Source: UBA6059 sp040222235
Lineage (GTDB): Bacteria > Bacteroidota > Bacteroidia > Cytophagales > Cyclobacteriaceae
DNA length: 64,000 nucleotides
Assembly (NCBI GenBank): GCA_040222235.1
Contig: JAVKDO010000015.1
Location: 37,752-101,751 of the forward strand
Reading direction: 5' to 3'
Numbering within the stretch: the first letter of the stretch is position 1; every line of letters starts with the position of its first letter. Both the position numbers and the translations under genes were made by a program. This document shows positions 43,458 through 52,841 of this stretch, piece after piece. The notes under the pieces were generated by a model, which was given only the letters and a program-made list of their open reading frames with translations, ran no database searches and was not told where the DNA came from.

Positions 43458-44510
43458 TTAGTCCTCCTTTAGCCTTCTGAGGATGGTGAAGGCTTTGATA
43501 GGATTATCATGAAGGAGCTTGTGGATGTCTTTGATGTCAAACCCATCAGATTTCATTCTAGCGACCAACTCTTTGGGAATGTAGTGGTAAGGTGTGACTT
43601 TGGCTTTGGGATTTTCCGGGTCATACCATCCTGCATCATGGGAGATCAGTACGTTATCAAGCAGATCATTTCTTCGAGCGTAGAGCAACTTGCGGTAGTG
43701 CTCTTCCTGTTCCGAACCCCAGCCATCGAGGCTTATCCAGCAGCCAAGTTCAGCCGCCTTCTTGTAGTTTTCTAAGTTTTGTTCTTGCTGAGCATGTACC
43801 CAAATGAAGGCCTTTGGAGAGACGCCCATGCTATCGAGAATGGACAATTGCTCGAAGGCTGCATAAGCTGGTCCGGTGTGCGATGCGATGGTAAGCCCGG
43901 TTTCCATATGGGTGAGTCCGGCCGCAATCACGATCTTCCGATCAAGGGGTTTTAATGGTTGATTTGCGTTGATGCTGATTTTGATGAAGCCAGGGCGAAT
44001 GCCCGTTTCGTCTATACCATTTACTAACTCTGCAATCCAACGATCAGCCAGTTGCTGTGCAGTTTCTTCAAAGGCATATTCCGGTAGGTACTTATAGTCA
44101 ACGGCTGCATACAGCCCGGTATTAGTGATGATATTCAGTCGTGAAGCCGTGGAGAGTTCCTGTAAGAGTTCGACATCTCTACCGAGAAAATTGGGTGTAG
44201 CATCTACGAAGGTTTGAATATTGAGCGACTCAGTTTTGAGTAAGTAGGGGAGCATCTTATCCTTCACTTCACTTCGATTCCATCGCTGCTTACCAGTATT
44301 TTCTGCACCAATAAAATCGACCAATATGTGCTCATGGGTGAGCCAATCTCCGGATCGCTCACTATTGATAATCCCGTTTACACCAAGCACTTGACCATAA
44401 TATTCAGGTTCGCATGACGAAAAGGACAACCACAGGGTCGACAATACCAGCCATCTCAATGCTTGAGTTGACCTAAACTGAAATAAAAATGGAGTGTTGG
44501 AAGAGGGCAT
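43458..44510 (-). CDS. Phosphotriesterase-family amidohydrolase lipoprotein
   Basis: A 350-aa protein of the phosphotriesterase (PTE) branch of amidohydrolases; members hydrolyse lactones, phosphoesters or related compounds. A hydrophobic signal segment (ALRWLVLSTLWLSFSSC) ends in a lipobox Cys at about residue 33. Metal-binding residues fit the PTE pattern: WLTHEHILVDF (HxH), GFIKISINA (likely carboxylated Lys), TIASHTGPA, WVHAQQEQN and LISHDAGWY (final Asp). Export as a lipoprotein is unusual among PTE homologues, which are mostly cytoplasmic. The true substrate cannot be inferred. Confidence 0.83.
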   Translation of the reverse strand: MPSSNTPFLFQFRSTQALRWLVLSTLWLSFSSCEPEYYGQVLGVNGIINSERSGDWLTHEHILVDFIGAENTGKQRWNRSEVKDKMLPYLLKTESLNIQTFVDATPNFLGRDVELLQELSTASRLNIITNTGLYAAVDYKYLPEYAFEETAQQLADRWIAELVNGIDETGIRPGFIKISINANQPLKPLDRKIVIAAGLTHMETGLTIASHTGPAYAAFEQLSILDSMGVSPKAFIWVHAQQEQNLENYKKAAELGCWISLDGWGSEQEEHYRKLLYARRNDLLDNVLISHDAGWYDPENPKAKVTPYHYIPKELVARMKSDGFDIKDIHKLLHDNPIKAFTILRRLKED

Positions 44511-44558
44511 AAATTATCTCGCTAACAAAGCTATACGAATAGAACTTCTCAAATGGTA

Positions 44559-45101
44559 CTATCCGAGACTCAATTCTTCCTTGTTGGCCTTTAATACCTC
44601 AATGATGAACTGTATGTGATTGTCTTGATCGACTTCCAGCAGATCCAAGCCAGCTTGCACCTCACTCCGCTCTACTGTAGCGGCAAAGCCCTTAGATTTT
44701 AGCTTTTTCTTGACAGACTTTGGGGTTAGTGAAGTGATACCATCAGGTCGTACTTGACAGCAGGCTATGATGAAGCCGGTGATTTCATCACAGGCAAGCA
44801 GCGCCTTGGATAATAAAGTGTCATACGGAACATTCCACTTAGTGTAGTGGGCAGAAATCGCGTGAGCGATCTTTTCTTCACCTTTTTCTCTCAATAGACT
44901 CACTATTTTGTGAGGATGCTCCTCTGGCCAAGCTTCGTAATCAGCATCGTGCAACATACCCGTGATGGCCCATTCTTCAGAATCTTCACCGTAGTGTTTG
45001 GCGTATGCCTCCATCACTAGTTCTACACTCCTGGCGTGTCTCAATAGGCTATCCCCCTTGGTCATGTCCTCAAGAATATTTCTGGCTTCTGCTCTCTGCA
45101 T
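44559..45101 (-). CDS. HD domain phosphohydrolase
   Basis: A 180-aa HD-superfamily protein, probably a metal-dependent phosphohydrolase. Visible residues: LLRHARSVELVMEAYAKHYG for the first His, the HD pair in ITGMLHDADYEAWPEEHPH, and the later AHAISAHYTKWN and LLACDEITGFI. A C-terminal extension (about 125-180) is helical. It is monocistronic and divergent from the thioredoxin gene. Confidence 0.88.
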   Translation of the reverse strand: MQRAEARNILEDMTKGDSLLRHARSVELVMEAYAKHYGEDSEEWAITGMLHDADYEAWPEEHPHKIVSLLREKGEEKIAHAISAHYTKWNVPYDTLLSKALLACDEITGFIIACCQVRPDGITSLTPKSVKKKLKSKGFAATVERSEVQAGLDLLEVDQDNHIQFIIEVLKANKEELSLG

Positions 45102-45257
45102 TTTCTATTGATTTATCTATCGCTAATATAATTTAAAAGGCGAATTATGGATATGTATTCCGGGTGACGAACTAAATGACCATTTGCGTCGTTTAACATT
45201 CACGTCGCTTAAAAGGTAAATAATTGTTAATTTTATTTCATCAACGCGAACAATTCT

Positions 45258-45815
45258 ATGAAATCAAAATTGATCATAAAACTCACATTGGCAGCTCTCA
45301 TGATATCCACCATGGGGCTTAGCTCATTTACGGGTACTGAAAAGGCAGAGTCAAAAGTGAATTGGTTAACCTTCGAGGAGGCCATAGAAGCCAACAAGAC
45401 CAATCCAAAGAAGATCTTCATAGATATCTACACTGATTGGTGCGGCTGGTGCAAGAAGATGGATGCACAGACATTTAACCATCCTGATATTGCTGTTTAC
45501 ATGAATGAGAACTTTCACAATGTGAAGTTCGATGCAGAGCAAAGTGAGGAGGTAGTCTTCAACGGACACACTTTTAAGTTCATCCCTGGTGGACGAAAAG
45601 GGGTACATGAGCTCGCAGTGGCATTGACTAACAATAACCTAAGCTACCCGATGGGTGTGTTCATGGACGAAGAATTTAGGATACTCTCTCCGCTACCTGG
45701 TTATCAGAAAGCGCCCTTTTTTGATGCGGTGCTGAGGTATTTTGGCGAAGAGAATTACAAATCAATGAAGTGGGACGAATTCATGAAAGGATACGATTCC
45801 CCTCTTGGTGATTAA
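45258..45815 (+). CDS. Secreted thioredoxin-fold protein
   Basis: A 185-aa exported thioredoxin-like protein. Signal peptide about 1-26 (LIIKLTLAALMISTMGLSSF). The active-site motif WCGWC lies in IDIYTDWCGWCKKMDAQTF, followed by VAVYMNENFHNVKFDAEQSE and FIPGGRKGVHELAVAL in place of the usual cis-Pro loop segment. Proteins like this act as periplasmic thiol oxidoreductases. It is followed by an intrinsic terminator. Confidence 0.87.
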   Translation: MKSKLIIKLTLAALMISTMGLSSFTGTEKAESKVNWLTFEEAIEANKTNPKKIFIDIYTDWCGWCKKMDAQTFNHPDIAVYMNENFHNVKFDAEQSEEVVFNGHTFKFIPGGRKGVHELAVALTNNNLSYPMGVFMDEEFRILSPLPGYQKAPFFDAVLRYFGEENYKSMKWDEFMKGYDSPLGD

Positions 45816-45837
45816 ACAACTATTAGGTTAAAGGGTA

Positions 45838-45870
45838 AAAAAAGCGCTGGGTTCAGCGCTTTTTTTTGGT
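45838..45870 (+). terminator. Intrinsic terminator after the thioredoxin-like gene
   Basis: Stem aaagcgctg / cagcgcttt with a short loop and a run of eight T. The preceding A-run could make it work in both directions. Confidence 0.85.
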
Positions 45871-45930
45871 CTTGTTGCAAGTACAATTATGATGTGAATA
45901 CAGGACTAATCACTATATTAACTACTTGTA

Positions 45931-46125
45931 ATGGATAGGACTGAATTCAAAAAGGAACTCGAACGGCACAAGACCCAAATTGATGCTAGTATCAAATACG
46001 TGCAGAAAGGATTTGAAGACTTAAATCAACGCCACACTGAATTCTATGAGTTCATAGAATCAAATTACTATGATCTTGAAGAGCGCCTTTCGAAACTTGA
46101 GAGGAAGTTTCAAGAATTGGGTTAG
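45931..46125 (+). CDS. Small coiled-coil protein
   Basis: A 64-aa, strongly charged, fully helical frame (MDRTEFKKELERHKTQIDAS ... RLSKLERKFQELG) with a heptad-like pattern that predicts a coiled coil. No family was recognised. It converges with the M49-like peptidase gene and overlaps it by 4 bp. Codon use looks coding-like and no alternative gene occupies the segment. Existence is likely but unproven. Confidence 0.5.
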   Translation: MDRTEFKKELERHKTQIDASIKYVQKGFEDLNQRHTEFYEFIESNYYDLEERLSKLERKFQELG

Positions 46126-47765
46126 AGTCCCAACACATCTACCCCCTGCTCAAACACAACATCCACAGGAATACCAGCAGATGCTAGTCTGTCAAGGTCT
46201 GTTTGCAAGTCCGCGTCAATTGAACCCTGCTCGGCAACTAAAGCCGCTACACCATCATAGTCTCCATCGCCCTGTAGGGTGAGGATCTTTTCTGATAAGG
46301 CATCCATGGCTGTCTTCATCTTATCATAATCCACGCTATAAGTTCCAGTCGCATCATCTTTAGCGAAAGCTCCGTACTCTTTGAAGAAGTTGAATCGGAT
46401 CATATTGGCTTTGCCATGGGCACTACTTGCTCCAAACCTCACGGATCGGAAGATGCCTGCCATGAAGGTGGTGTAGTAGTCTTTGATATCACCTTCGAGC
46501 TCACCTTTGTCCATGAGCTGTGTGATCATGTAGAGACCGAGCACATCAGCTTTTCCTTCTTCCAGCGCACTGTAGTGCTCCTTGATGGCGCTTCGAACTG
46601 TTCCTTTACCATTGATCGTATTCTTGATGCCGAGTCCATGAGCTACTTCATGAAACATAGTATTTGCAAAGAAAGCGTCAAAGGTGATGTAGGGCCGCTG
46701 ATCTTCAGCGATCAGCATATCTGCAATGGGTAGCAAGATCTTGTCAAACTTGGCTTGCATGGCATTCTTCAACTGAAGTCGACGGGAGCCTTTGGCCAAC
46801 TGGACTTCTTCATCGTTGGGAAGGTTGATGGCAATGGTCTTGCTACCAGAGTTGCAGTCTCCAGCATAGAAGACCACATCATAAGCATTGAGGTCGGCAT
46901 CAGAGCCGGGCTTTTCCTGCTTGTACTGATCGGGTACAGGTAAACCGACCTGCAGTTCCGGTAGGTAGGCGGCATACTTGGAGAGTCGCTCGCTCCATGC
47001 CATGTCTTTGATAAGCACGTACGCCTCATGAGCAGACTTGTAGTTGTAGAGTTGATCTTCGTAGTTCTCAATTGGACCAATCACCACATCGATGGGATTG
47101 GTTTTCATATCCATCCAGGCCATATCACTGGGCTGATACTCATCCGTTTCCATCGCATCCGCACGGAGTGATAGATACTTCTTGAGTCCTGGATCCTCCG
47201 CTAACTCGGCCGCTTGACGCAAGTGCGAGCTAACTCTAGCCACCTGTTCATCAAACATTTCCCGATAGGGTACCGAGATCAATTGGCCGTTTTCATCTCT
47301 TCGGATGAAGGTGTATTGACTGGTCTTATCAGAAATATCTGCAGCTTCGAATTCAGCTTTAGTCATGTCTGCCGGATAGTAGTTAGCGCCTGCGGGTTTT
47401 GTACCTACACCATCAATGAATATCGTGTTGTTATCGAGTCTGTCCCATGGGCCGTAGTTGATCAGGGCATATTTTCTAGCGTCTTTGTCCGTGATAGATG
47501 AAAGCAGTTGGTCACGATCACCGTAAGCCTCATACCAAAAAAGGTCATCCATGATTTTGGCTGCATCAATCAACACCTTGATCATTTCCTTCTGATTATC
47601 CGAAAGGTTGGAGAGATCAGCTGTCAATTTTACGGTAGTGTAATTGTCCAGCAATGCTTGCATACCTGAAGGAGCCTCTTTTTGCTCGACAGGAGCTTCT
47701 TTAGTTTGCGGAGAGCAGGCGGCTAGCGCAAAAATCGGGAGGGAGAGTAGAACGCGAATGGTCAT
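46122..47765 (-). CDS. M49-like (dipeptidyl-peptidase III related) lipoprotein metallopeptidase
   Basis: A 547-aa zinc peptidase. From the chosen start MTIRVLLSLPIFALAACSPQ it has a lipoprotein signal with Cys at about 17. The zinc motif is FHEVAHGLG, and the second ligand motif is EEGKADVLGLY about 50 residues later, as in dipeptidyl-peptidase III relatives. Classical M49 enzymes carry HEXXGH with an extra residue; here it is a plain HEXXH followed by Gly. The upstream 41 residues of the longer frame do not resemble a signal, so the internal Met was chosen. It probably trims peptides in the periplasm. Confidence 0.82.
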   Translation of the reverse strand: MTIRVLLSLPIFALAACSPQTKEAPVEQKEAPSGMQALLDNYTTVKLTADLSNLSDNQKEMIKVLIDAAKIMDDLFWYEAYGDRDQLLSSITDKDARKYALINYGPWDRLDNNTIFIDGVGTKPAGANYYPADMTKAEFEAADISDKTSQYTFIRRDENGQLISVPYREMFDEQVARVSSHLRQAAELAEDPGLKKYLSLRADAMETDEYQPSDMAWMDMKTNPIDVVIGPIENYEDQLYNYKSAHEAYVLIKDMAWSERLSKYAAYLPELQVGLPVPDQYKQEKPGSDADLNAYDVVFYAGDCNSGSKTIAINLPNDEEVQLAKGSRRLQLKNAMQAKFDKILLPIADMLIAEDQRPYITFDAFFANTMFHEVAHGLGIKNTINGKGTVRSAIKEHYSALEEGKADVLGLYMITQLMDKGELEGDIKDYYTTFMAGIFRSVRFGASSAHGKANMIRFNFFKEYGAFAKDDATGTYSVDYDKMKTAMDALSEKILTLQGDGDYDGVAALVAEQGSIDADLQTDLDRLASAGIPVDVVFEQGVDVLGL

Positions 47766-47823
47766 TTGAAAAAGTGTTAGTTGATGCCAAAAATAGCAGA
47801 AATGACCACAGGTCACAAGCTTG

Positions 47824-48978
47824 CTATAGAATGACCTCTGCAACGAAGAAACCGATGTAGGTACCCACACCAGCCCCGAGCGTTCCAACCAAGATTGACG
47901 GTAGTATCAGGTCTGTCCTGTTGAGGCTCTTTGCCAATGCCATCGCTGAAGATGGGCCACCGATATTGGCCTGACTTGCCACTGCGACCAGGTCCCAGTC
48001 TTGCCTCAGCAGACCACCGACAAAGTAGATGATCAAACCGTGTATTATGACAATGGTCGTAGTAAATGCCATCACCACTATGGCGAGAGAGCCAATCTTA
48101 CCAAGTGCTGCCAGCTCACAGAAAGCACCGATGACTGCAAGGAATAGGTATACTGCATACAGCCCCAATAGCTTGGCGCCATTGATCCTTTGAATCGCGG
48201 GAACTTGCGCCATAATCAAGGCAAAAGTGGTGAGGATGAGTATCGAAGGGAAGTTGATGCCATTTTGCGCTAGCATACCTGCAATCAGATTGGATAGCCA
48301 AAGTACGCCAGCACCCATAAAAATCAGTAATGCGAGCTGCATCGGATCGATACTTTCGTGCTCATTATGTATATCGGCGATCTGTTGGTCACTGAGTTGT
48401 TCGTTTGCATTGAGCTGCTTTCGCGGCATCCATTTTTGTAGCAGCTTGGGAAAGAGCAGTGAGCAGATCATCCATAGTGCCGTGAGGATATTATCGACCG
48501 CTACCGTACCGGCGTATAGGCTGCCATCTTTCGCTACATCATAGTGCAGTGCGATGGCATTGAAGTTGACGCTACCGCCAATATACGTGCCGGTCATCAT
48601 TCCCGCTAGGGCTTTGTAATTACTACCAAGTGCTTCACCTCCGACGACCTGGATCGCTATGATTGCTCCGATGGCTGTGCTCGCGGCACCTGCAAAAAAC
48701 ATAATGAGCATGGGTACGCCAGCTTTTTTCAGATGGCTCAAGTTGACGCCCAGTAGGAGAAAGAATATCGAGATAGGTGCGACGTAAGTGAATATGCCGC
48801 CATAAATTCCAGGCGCATTGGATGCGGATGGAATAATGCCAATGTTGGCAACTACCGCAGTAAATAGAATGACAAGTAGAGTAGTCCCAAAATGCCTAAA
48901 AAAGGTATAGCGGCAGAGCCATTCACAAATGACCACATTGAGAGAGAGAATGGCGAGTACCCCAAGAGAATCCTGCAT
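47824..48978 (-). CDS. DUF819 family membrane protein
   Basis: A 384-aa integral membrane protein with about ten hydrophobic helices, belonging to the DUF819 (YjcL-like) family. Typical segments are VNLSHLKKAGVPMLIMFFAG, MMTGTYIGGSVNFNAIALHY and the C-terminal VASQANIGGPSSAMALAKSL. The symmetric GG-rich loops suggest a transporter fold related to sodium-coupled carriers, but no substrate is known. Monocistronic, divergent from the sulfur operon. Confidence 0.87.
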   Translation of the reverse strand: MQDSLGVLAILSLNVVICEWLCRYTFFRHFGTTLLVILFTAVVANIGIIPSASNAPGIYGGIFTYVAPISIFFLLLGVNLSHLKKAGVPMLIMFFAGAASTAIGAIIAIQVVGGEALGSNYKALAGMMTGTYIGGSVNFNAIALHYDVAKDGSLYAGTVAVDNILTALWMICSLLFPKLLQKWMPRKQLNANEQLSDQQIADIHNEHESIDPMQLALLIFMGAGVLWLSNLIAGMLAQNGINFPSILILTTFALIMAQVPAIQRINGAKLLGLYAVYLFLAVIGAFCELAALGKIGSLAIVVMAFTTTIVIIHGLIIYFVGGLLRQDWDLVAVASQANIGGPSSAMALAKSLNRTDLILPSILVGTLGAGVGTYIGFFVAEVIL

Positions 48979-49085
48979 CTAATGATTGGTTTTTTAAGGA
49001 ATCGGGAAAATAGGGGATTTTGGCTGAAAGTACTTGACGGATTACAGGAACGAAGTATTCTATATCGATTCATTAACACTTGTAT

Positions 49086-49110
49086 ATATGAATATATGTT
49101 CATATGTTTG
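49086..49110 (+). promoter_or_regulatory. ArsR-type operator overlapping the -7 element of the sulfide operon
   Basis: Inverted repeat ATATGAA (49086-49092) / TTCATAT (49099-49105) with a 6-bp spacer, typical of ArsR/BigR-family operators. Its right arm overlaps an exact -7 element TATGTTTG (49103-49110), so a bound repressor would block the promoter. The ATG chosen for the regulator (49115) lies only 4 nt beyond the element. Confidence 0.6.
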
Positions 49111-49114
49111 CTTC

Positions 49115-49426
49115 ATGATTGCAACCAAGACATTAATCGATGTAGAGAAGCTCGAGAAAGTAGCTTTTATTTTGAAGACGATTGCACATCCATTAAGAAT
49201 TGGTATTATCGATTTGCTGACTGATACCGAGCGTATGTCAGTCAATGAAATCTGCGAGCGACTTGACTCAGAGCAGTCTTTGACCTCACATCATCTTTCC
49301 AACATGAAGCTTAAAGGCATCCTTAGATCTGAGCGAGAGGGTAAGAACATCTACTACTCACTTAAGATGAAGGAAGTGACAGAGGTGATCCACTGCATGC
49401 AGAACTGCAACTTGATCTTGCCTTAA
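49115..49426 (+). CDS. ArsR-family transcriptional repressor (likely persulfide/sulfide sensor)
   Basis: A 103-aa winged-helix regulator from the chosen start MIATKTLIDVEKLEKVAFIL. HTH motifs: TIAHPLRIGIIDLLTDTERM, VNEICERLDSEQSLTSHHLS and NMKLKGILRSEREGKNIYYS. Only one cysteine pair is visible, both near the C terminus and three residues apart (IHCMQNCNLILP), which could act as a thiol sensor. The longer frame would begin upstream of its own operator, so the internal Met is preferred. The neighbours (TauE, persulfide dioxygenase, YeeE/YedE, rhodanese) match BigR/SqrR-like sulfide-response operons. Confidence 0.85.
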   Translation: MIATKTLIDVEKLEKVAFILKTIAHPLRIGIIDLLTDTERMSVNEICERLDSEQSLTSHHLSNMKLKGILRSEREGKNIYYSLKMKEVTEVIHCMQNCNLILP

Positions 49427-49471
49427 AAAATTTACTCTAATACATGAAGGAATTATCATATAACCACTAGT

Positions 49472-50260
49472 ATGGAGCTAATAGGATTTGTTGCGGCTGT
49501 TATCATAGGATTTACCATGGGACTCATTGGTGGAGGAGGGTCGATATTGACCGTACCCGTAATGGTCTACTTCTTGGATGTAGAGCCTGTGCTTGCCACT
49601 GCTTATTCCTTGTTCATTGTCGGCTTGACTAGTCTGATTGGGTCTTTCAGTTATATGATGAAGAAACAGTTGGATTACAAGACGGCCGTAGTTTTTGCCA
49701 TACCGTCATTCATCGCGGTGTACTCCACTCGAAAATTTATCGTACCTGCCATTCCTGCTGAAATGACATTTGGAGGGCTCGTGTTAGACAGAGGCATGAT
49801 GCTGATGCTGTTTTTTGGTGTTGTGATGTTCGTATCTGCTTTTTCGATGATCAGAAGTGGTCAAAAGTCGGATAGAGACGAAAAGGAAGTGAAGTTTAAC
49901 TACCCTCTGATCCTCATTGAGGGAGCCCTGGTTGGTGTAGTCACAGGACTAGTGGGTGCTGGAGGTGGGTTTCTTATTATCCCTGCATTGGTGCTGCTTG
50001 CGAGACTTCCTATGAAGTTAGCAGTAGGCACTTCTTTGATCATCATCGCCGCAAAATCGTTGATCGGATTTCTTGGCGATATAGGTACCCAGACGATTGA
50101 TTGGCCATTTGTGTTAGCGTTCTCACTATTTGCCGTCTTTGGAATATTCGGAGGATCATTTGCTAGTAAGTATGTGCAGGGTGAGAAGTTGAAAAGAGGA
50201 TTTGGATGGTTTGTGGCCTTCATGGCGCTTTTCATCTTTTATAAGGAATTATGGACTTAA
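49472..50260 (+). CDS. TauE/SafE-family sulfite/organosulfonate exporter
   Basis: A 262-aa TSUP-family membrane protein with seven to eight helices. The two internal repeats begin VAAVIIGFTMGLIGGGGSIL and IEGALVGVVTGLVGAGGGFL, the signature glycine-rich segments of TauE/SafE permeases. In sulfide-detoxification operons this protein is thought to export sulfite produced by persulfide dioxygenase. It follows the ArsR gene by 45 bp and precedes the dioxygenase gene by 31 bp. Confidence 0.9.
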   Translation: MELIGFVAAVIIGFTMGLIGGGGSILTVPVMVYFLDVEPVLATAYSLFIVGLTSLIGSFSYMMKKQLDYKTAVVFAIPSFIAVYSTRKFIVPAIPAEMTFGGLVLDRGMMLMLFFGVVMFVSAFSMIRSGQKSDRDEKEVKFNYPLILIEGALVGVVTGLVGAGGGFLIIPALVLLARLPMKLAVGTSLIIIAAKSLIGFLGDIGTQTIDWPFVLAFSLFAVFGIFGGSFASKYVQGEKLKRGFGWFVAFMALFIFYKELWT

Positions 50261-50291
50261 AACACTTGTTTAAAATATAAATCAAACCGAT

Positions 50292-51716
50292 ATGTACGTC
50301 GAACAATTATACACAGGTTGTCTTGCTGAGGCGGCCTATTATATCGAATCTAATGGCGAAGCGGCCATTATAGATCCTATCAGAGAAACTGAGCCTTATC
50401 TGGCCATCGCTAAGCAAAGAGGTACGAAGATCAAATATGTGCTGGAGACACATTTTCATGCAGATTTTGTTTCTGGCCATATAGATCTGGCCAAGAAGAC
50501 TGGTGCCACCATCATTTTTGGACCAAATGCGAATCCACTTTATGATGCGCATATCACTGAAGATGGAGACATCCTTTATGTAGGTGACGTGAAGATCAAG
50601 GTGCTCCACACACCAGGCCATACCATGGAGTCAACCACCTACTTGCTGGTCGACGAAGATGGCAAGGATCATGCGATTTTTACGGGAGATACACTGTTTA
50701 TTGGGGATGTAGGCCGGCCTGACCTAGCGGTAAAAAGTGACCTCACGGAGAAGGACTTAGCTGGTCATCTCTTTGATTCGTTACACAACAAAATAATGAC
50801 ACTTGATGATGATGTCATCGTATATCCAGCGCATGGAGCCGGCTCTCAATGTGGTAAGAACCTCAGCGACGAGAAGCAGTCTACTGTAGGGCAACAGCGT
50901 CAATTTAACTACGCGCTACAGCCAATGACCAAGGAACAATTCATTGATGTGGTCACCGACGGTCTTGCTGCACCTCCGGCTTACTTCCCCGAGAATGTGA
51001 GGATCAATAAGTCGGGTTATGAGAACATCGACCATGTCATGGATCGCAACCTGAAAGCATTGTCGGTAGAAGAGTTCAAAGCGGTGGTGACCGACGGAGC
51101 TTTAATCCTTGATACACGCCTACCTGAAAGTTTCGAAAAGGGCTTTATTGAGAATGCCTATAGTATTGGTCTTGATGGCACATTTGCCGTTTGGGTTGGG
51201 ACACTTTTCGACATCAATCAAAAGCTTGTGTTAGTGACTGACGAAGGAAAACAAGAGGAGTCTGTCTTGAGGTTGGCACGTGTAGGATTTGAAAATGTAG
51301 CTGGATACCTCAAAGGAGGCGTTGAGGAATGGGCATCTGCTGGCGAGGTACTCGAAACTATTGACAGTGTCAAAGGAGAAGAAATTTCCAAGTATCAGGC
51401 TGAGGGCCTGAATGTCATAGATGTTCGAAGAAATCCGGAGTTTGACACAGAACACATTGAAGGAGCATTGAATATTCCGCTGAAGGATCTAGAGCAAAAC
51501 CTTGACCAAATTGACATGAACAAGCAGTACCTAGTACACTGCTTGGGTGGCTATCGCTCTGTGATTGCTTCTTCGATACTCAAGCGCAATGGCATCAACA
51601 ACTTTGTCAATGTATGGGGAGGCTGGGAAAGTATCGAAAAAGACAAAAATGCAAAGCGCGTAACCGGGCCATGTCCGACTCAAATTCGTGATGCGAAAAT
51701 GGCTGCTATGGCTTAG
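50292..51716 (+). CDS. Persulfide dioxygenase-rhodanese fusion protein
   Basis: A 474-aa multidomain enzyme. The N-terminal metallo-beta-lactamase domain (about 1-245) has the ETHE1-type iron motif ETHFHADFVSGH plus HTPGHTMESTTYLL and FTGDTLFIGDVGRPDLAV; it oxidises glutathione persulfide to sulfite. Two rhodanese domains follow. The first (about 260-350, ALILDTRLPESFEKGF) lacks the active-site Cys (LVLVTDEGKQEE), while the second (about 365-460) has YLVHCLGGYRSVIAS. The fusion couples persulfide oxidation to sulfur transfer. It is the central enzyme of the sulfide operon. Confidence 0.92.
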   Translation: MYVEQLYTGCLAEAAYYIESNGEAAIIDPIRETEPYLAIAKQRGTKIKYVLETHFHADFVSGHIDLAKKTGATIIFGPNANPLYDAHITEDGDILYVGDVKIKVLHTPGHTMESTTYLLVDEDGKDHAIFTGDTLFIGDVGRPDLAVKSDLTEKDLAGHLFDSLHNKIMTLDDDVIVYPAHGAGSQCGKNLSDEKQSTVGQQRQFNYALQPMTKEQFIDVVTDGLAAPPAYFPENVRINKSGYENIDHVMDRNLKALSVEEFKAVVTDGALILDTRLPESFEKGFIENAYSIGLDGTFAVWVGTLFDINQKLVLVTDEGKQEESVLRLARVGFENVAGYLKGGVEEWASAGEVLETIDSVKGEEISKYQAEGLNVIDVRRNPEFDTEHIEGALNIPLKDLEQNLDQIDMNKQYLVHCLGGYRSVIASSILKRNGINNFVNVWGGWESIEKDKNAKRVTGPCPTQIRDAKMAAMA

Positions 51717-51766
51717 ACCATTGTCGCTGGGCATATAATTCAATCGAAATAAATCAAACCAATAAT

Positions 51767-51795
51767 CAAAAGCGGTCTTATTGAGATCGCTTTTG
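51767..51795 (+). terminator. Stem-loop between dioxygenase and YeeE genes
   Basis: Stem caaaagcggtct / agatcgcttttg with a 5-nt loop. No T-run follows, so it is more likely an attenuator or RNA-processing hairpin within the operon than a full terminator. Confidence 0.4.
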
Positions 51796-51856
51796 GAATC
51801 TATCAGCAGATAATGGGGATTATCCTGCTGATCCAATTACCTAAACGAATAAAAAA

Positions 51857-52414
51857 ATGTGGGAGCAAATCTTGGGGCCTTGGCCATGGTACGTTGTAGG
51901 GCCGCTCATCGGCCTTATGGTGCCGTTGTTTTTAATTCTTGATAATAAGTCATTCGGAGTATCATCAAACCTGCGCCATATTTGCGCGGCTTGCATACCG
52001 GCTAATATTCCTTTCTTTCAATACAATTGGAAAGCTGAGAGCTGGAACCTCTTTTTCATACTTGGGATAGTAATAGGTGGGTACATAGGCAGTGAGTGGC
52101 TGACCAACTATGATGTCATTGCTATTAGCCAACAGACCGTAACTGATCTCCAAGCAATGGGTATCACCAATTTCGCCGGACTTGCGCCAGTCGAGATATT
52201 TAGCTGGGGTAACCTCACCAACTGGCAAGGTATACTAATGATTGCTGTCGGTGGGTTTATGGTAGGCTTTGGCACAAGGTATGCTGGCGGTTGCACGTCC
52301 GGCCATGCGATTACGGGTTTATCCAACTTGCAGTGGCCATCATTGGTGGCAGTCATCGGTTTTTTTATAGGCGGCCTATTTATTACCCACGTCATTTATC
52401 CAATCATTTATTAG
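51857..52414 (+). CDS. YeeE/YedE-family membrane protein, first half
   Basis: A 185-aa membrane protein with about five hydrophobic helices, the N-terminal half of a YeeE/YedE-type thiosulfate/sulfur transporter. The conserved Cys motif TRYAGGCTSGHAITGLSNLQ lies in the C-terminal third. It ends only 1 bp before the second-half gene, so the two subunits are coupled and probably form one transporter, as in PmpA/PmpB pairs. It imports or moves reduced sulfur species. Confidence 0.87.
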   Translation: MWEQILGPWPWYVVGPLIGLMVPLFLILDNKSFGVSSNLRHICAACIPANIPFFQYNWKAESWNLFFILGIVIGGYIGSEWLTNYDVIAISQQTVTDLQAMGITNFAGLAPVEIFSWGNLTNWQGILMIAVGGFMVGFGTRYAGGCTSGHAITGLSNLQWPSLVAVIGFFIGGLFITHVIYPIIY

Positions 52415-52415
52415 C

Positions 52416-52826
52416 ATGAAAAATATCAAATTCATGATCATTGGGATCACCTTTGGGATCCTATTGACCAAGGCTGAAGTGATCAGCTGGTTTCGGATTC
52501 AGGAGATGTTCCGATTCCAATCGATACATATGTACGGAGTGATTGGACTGGCTATTCTGGTTGGTTTGATCTCACTACAGCTGATCAAGAGATACAATAT
52601 CAAAACGATTAAAGGCGGTACCATTGGCCTTGCTGATAAGCCTTTCCATCCTGGCGTTTATATTGGAGGGACGATCTTTGGTTTGGGCTGGGCGCTGACT
52701 GGCGCATGTCCTGCACCCTTATTCGCCTTGGTAGGCAGTGGCTACAGTGTGATTTTTGTTGCTATCTTAACAGCCATATTAGGTACCTGGGTATATGGTG
52801 CATTAAAAGAAAAACTACCACACTAA
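52416..52826 (+). CDS. YeeE/YedE-family membrane protein, second half
   Basis: A 136-aa membrane protein with four hydrophobic helices, homologous to the second half of YeeE/YedE transporters. The conserved Cys motif is GLGWALTGACPAPLFALVGS. It is the partner of the preceding gene and follows it by one base. The next gene, a rhodanese lipoprotein, starts 15 bp downstream. Confidence 0.87.
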   Translation: MKNIKFMIIGITFGILLTKAEVISWFRIQEMFRFQSIHMYGVIGLAILVGLISLQLIKRYNIKTIKGGTIGLADKPFHPGVYIGGTIFGLGWALTGACPAPLFALVGSGYSVIFVAILTAILGTWVYGALKEKLPH

Positions 52827-52841
52827 GGAAATCGAGAAGCT

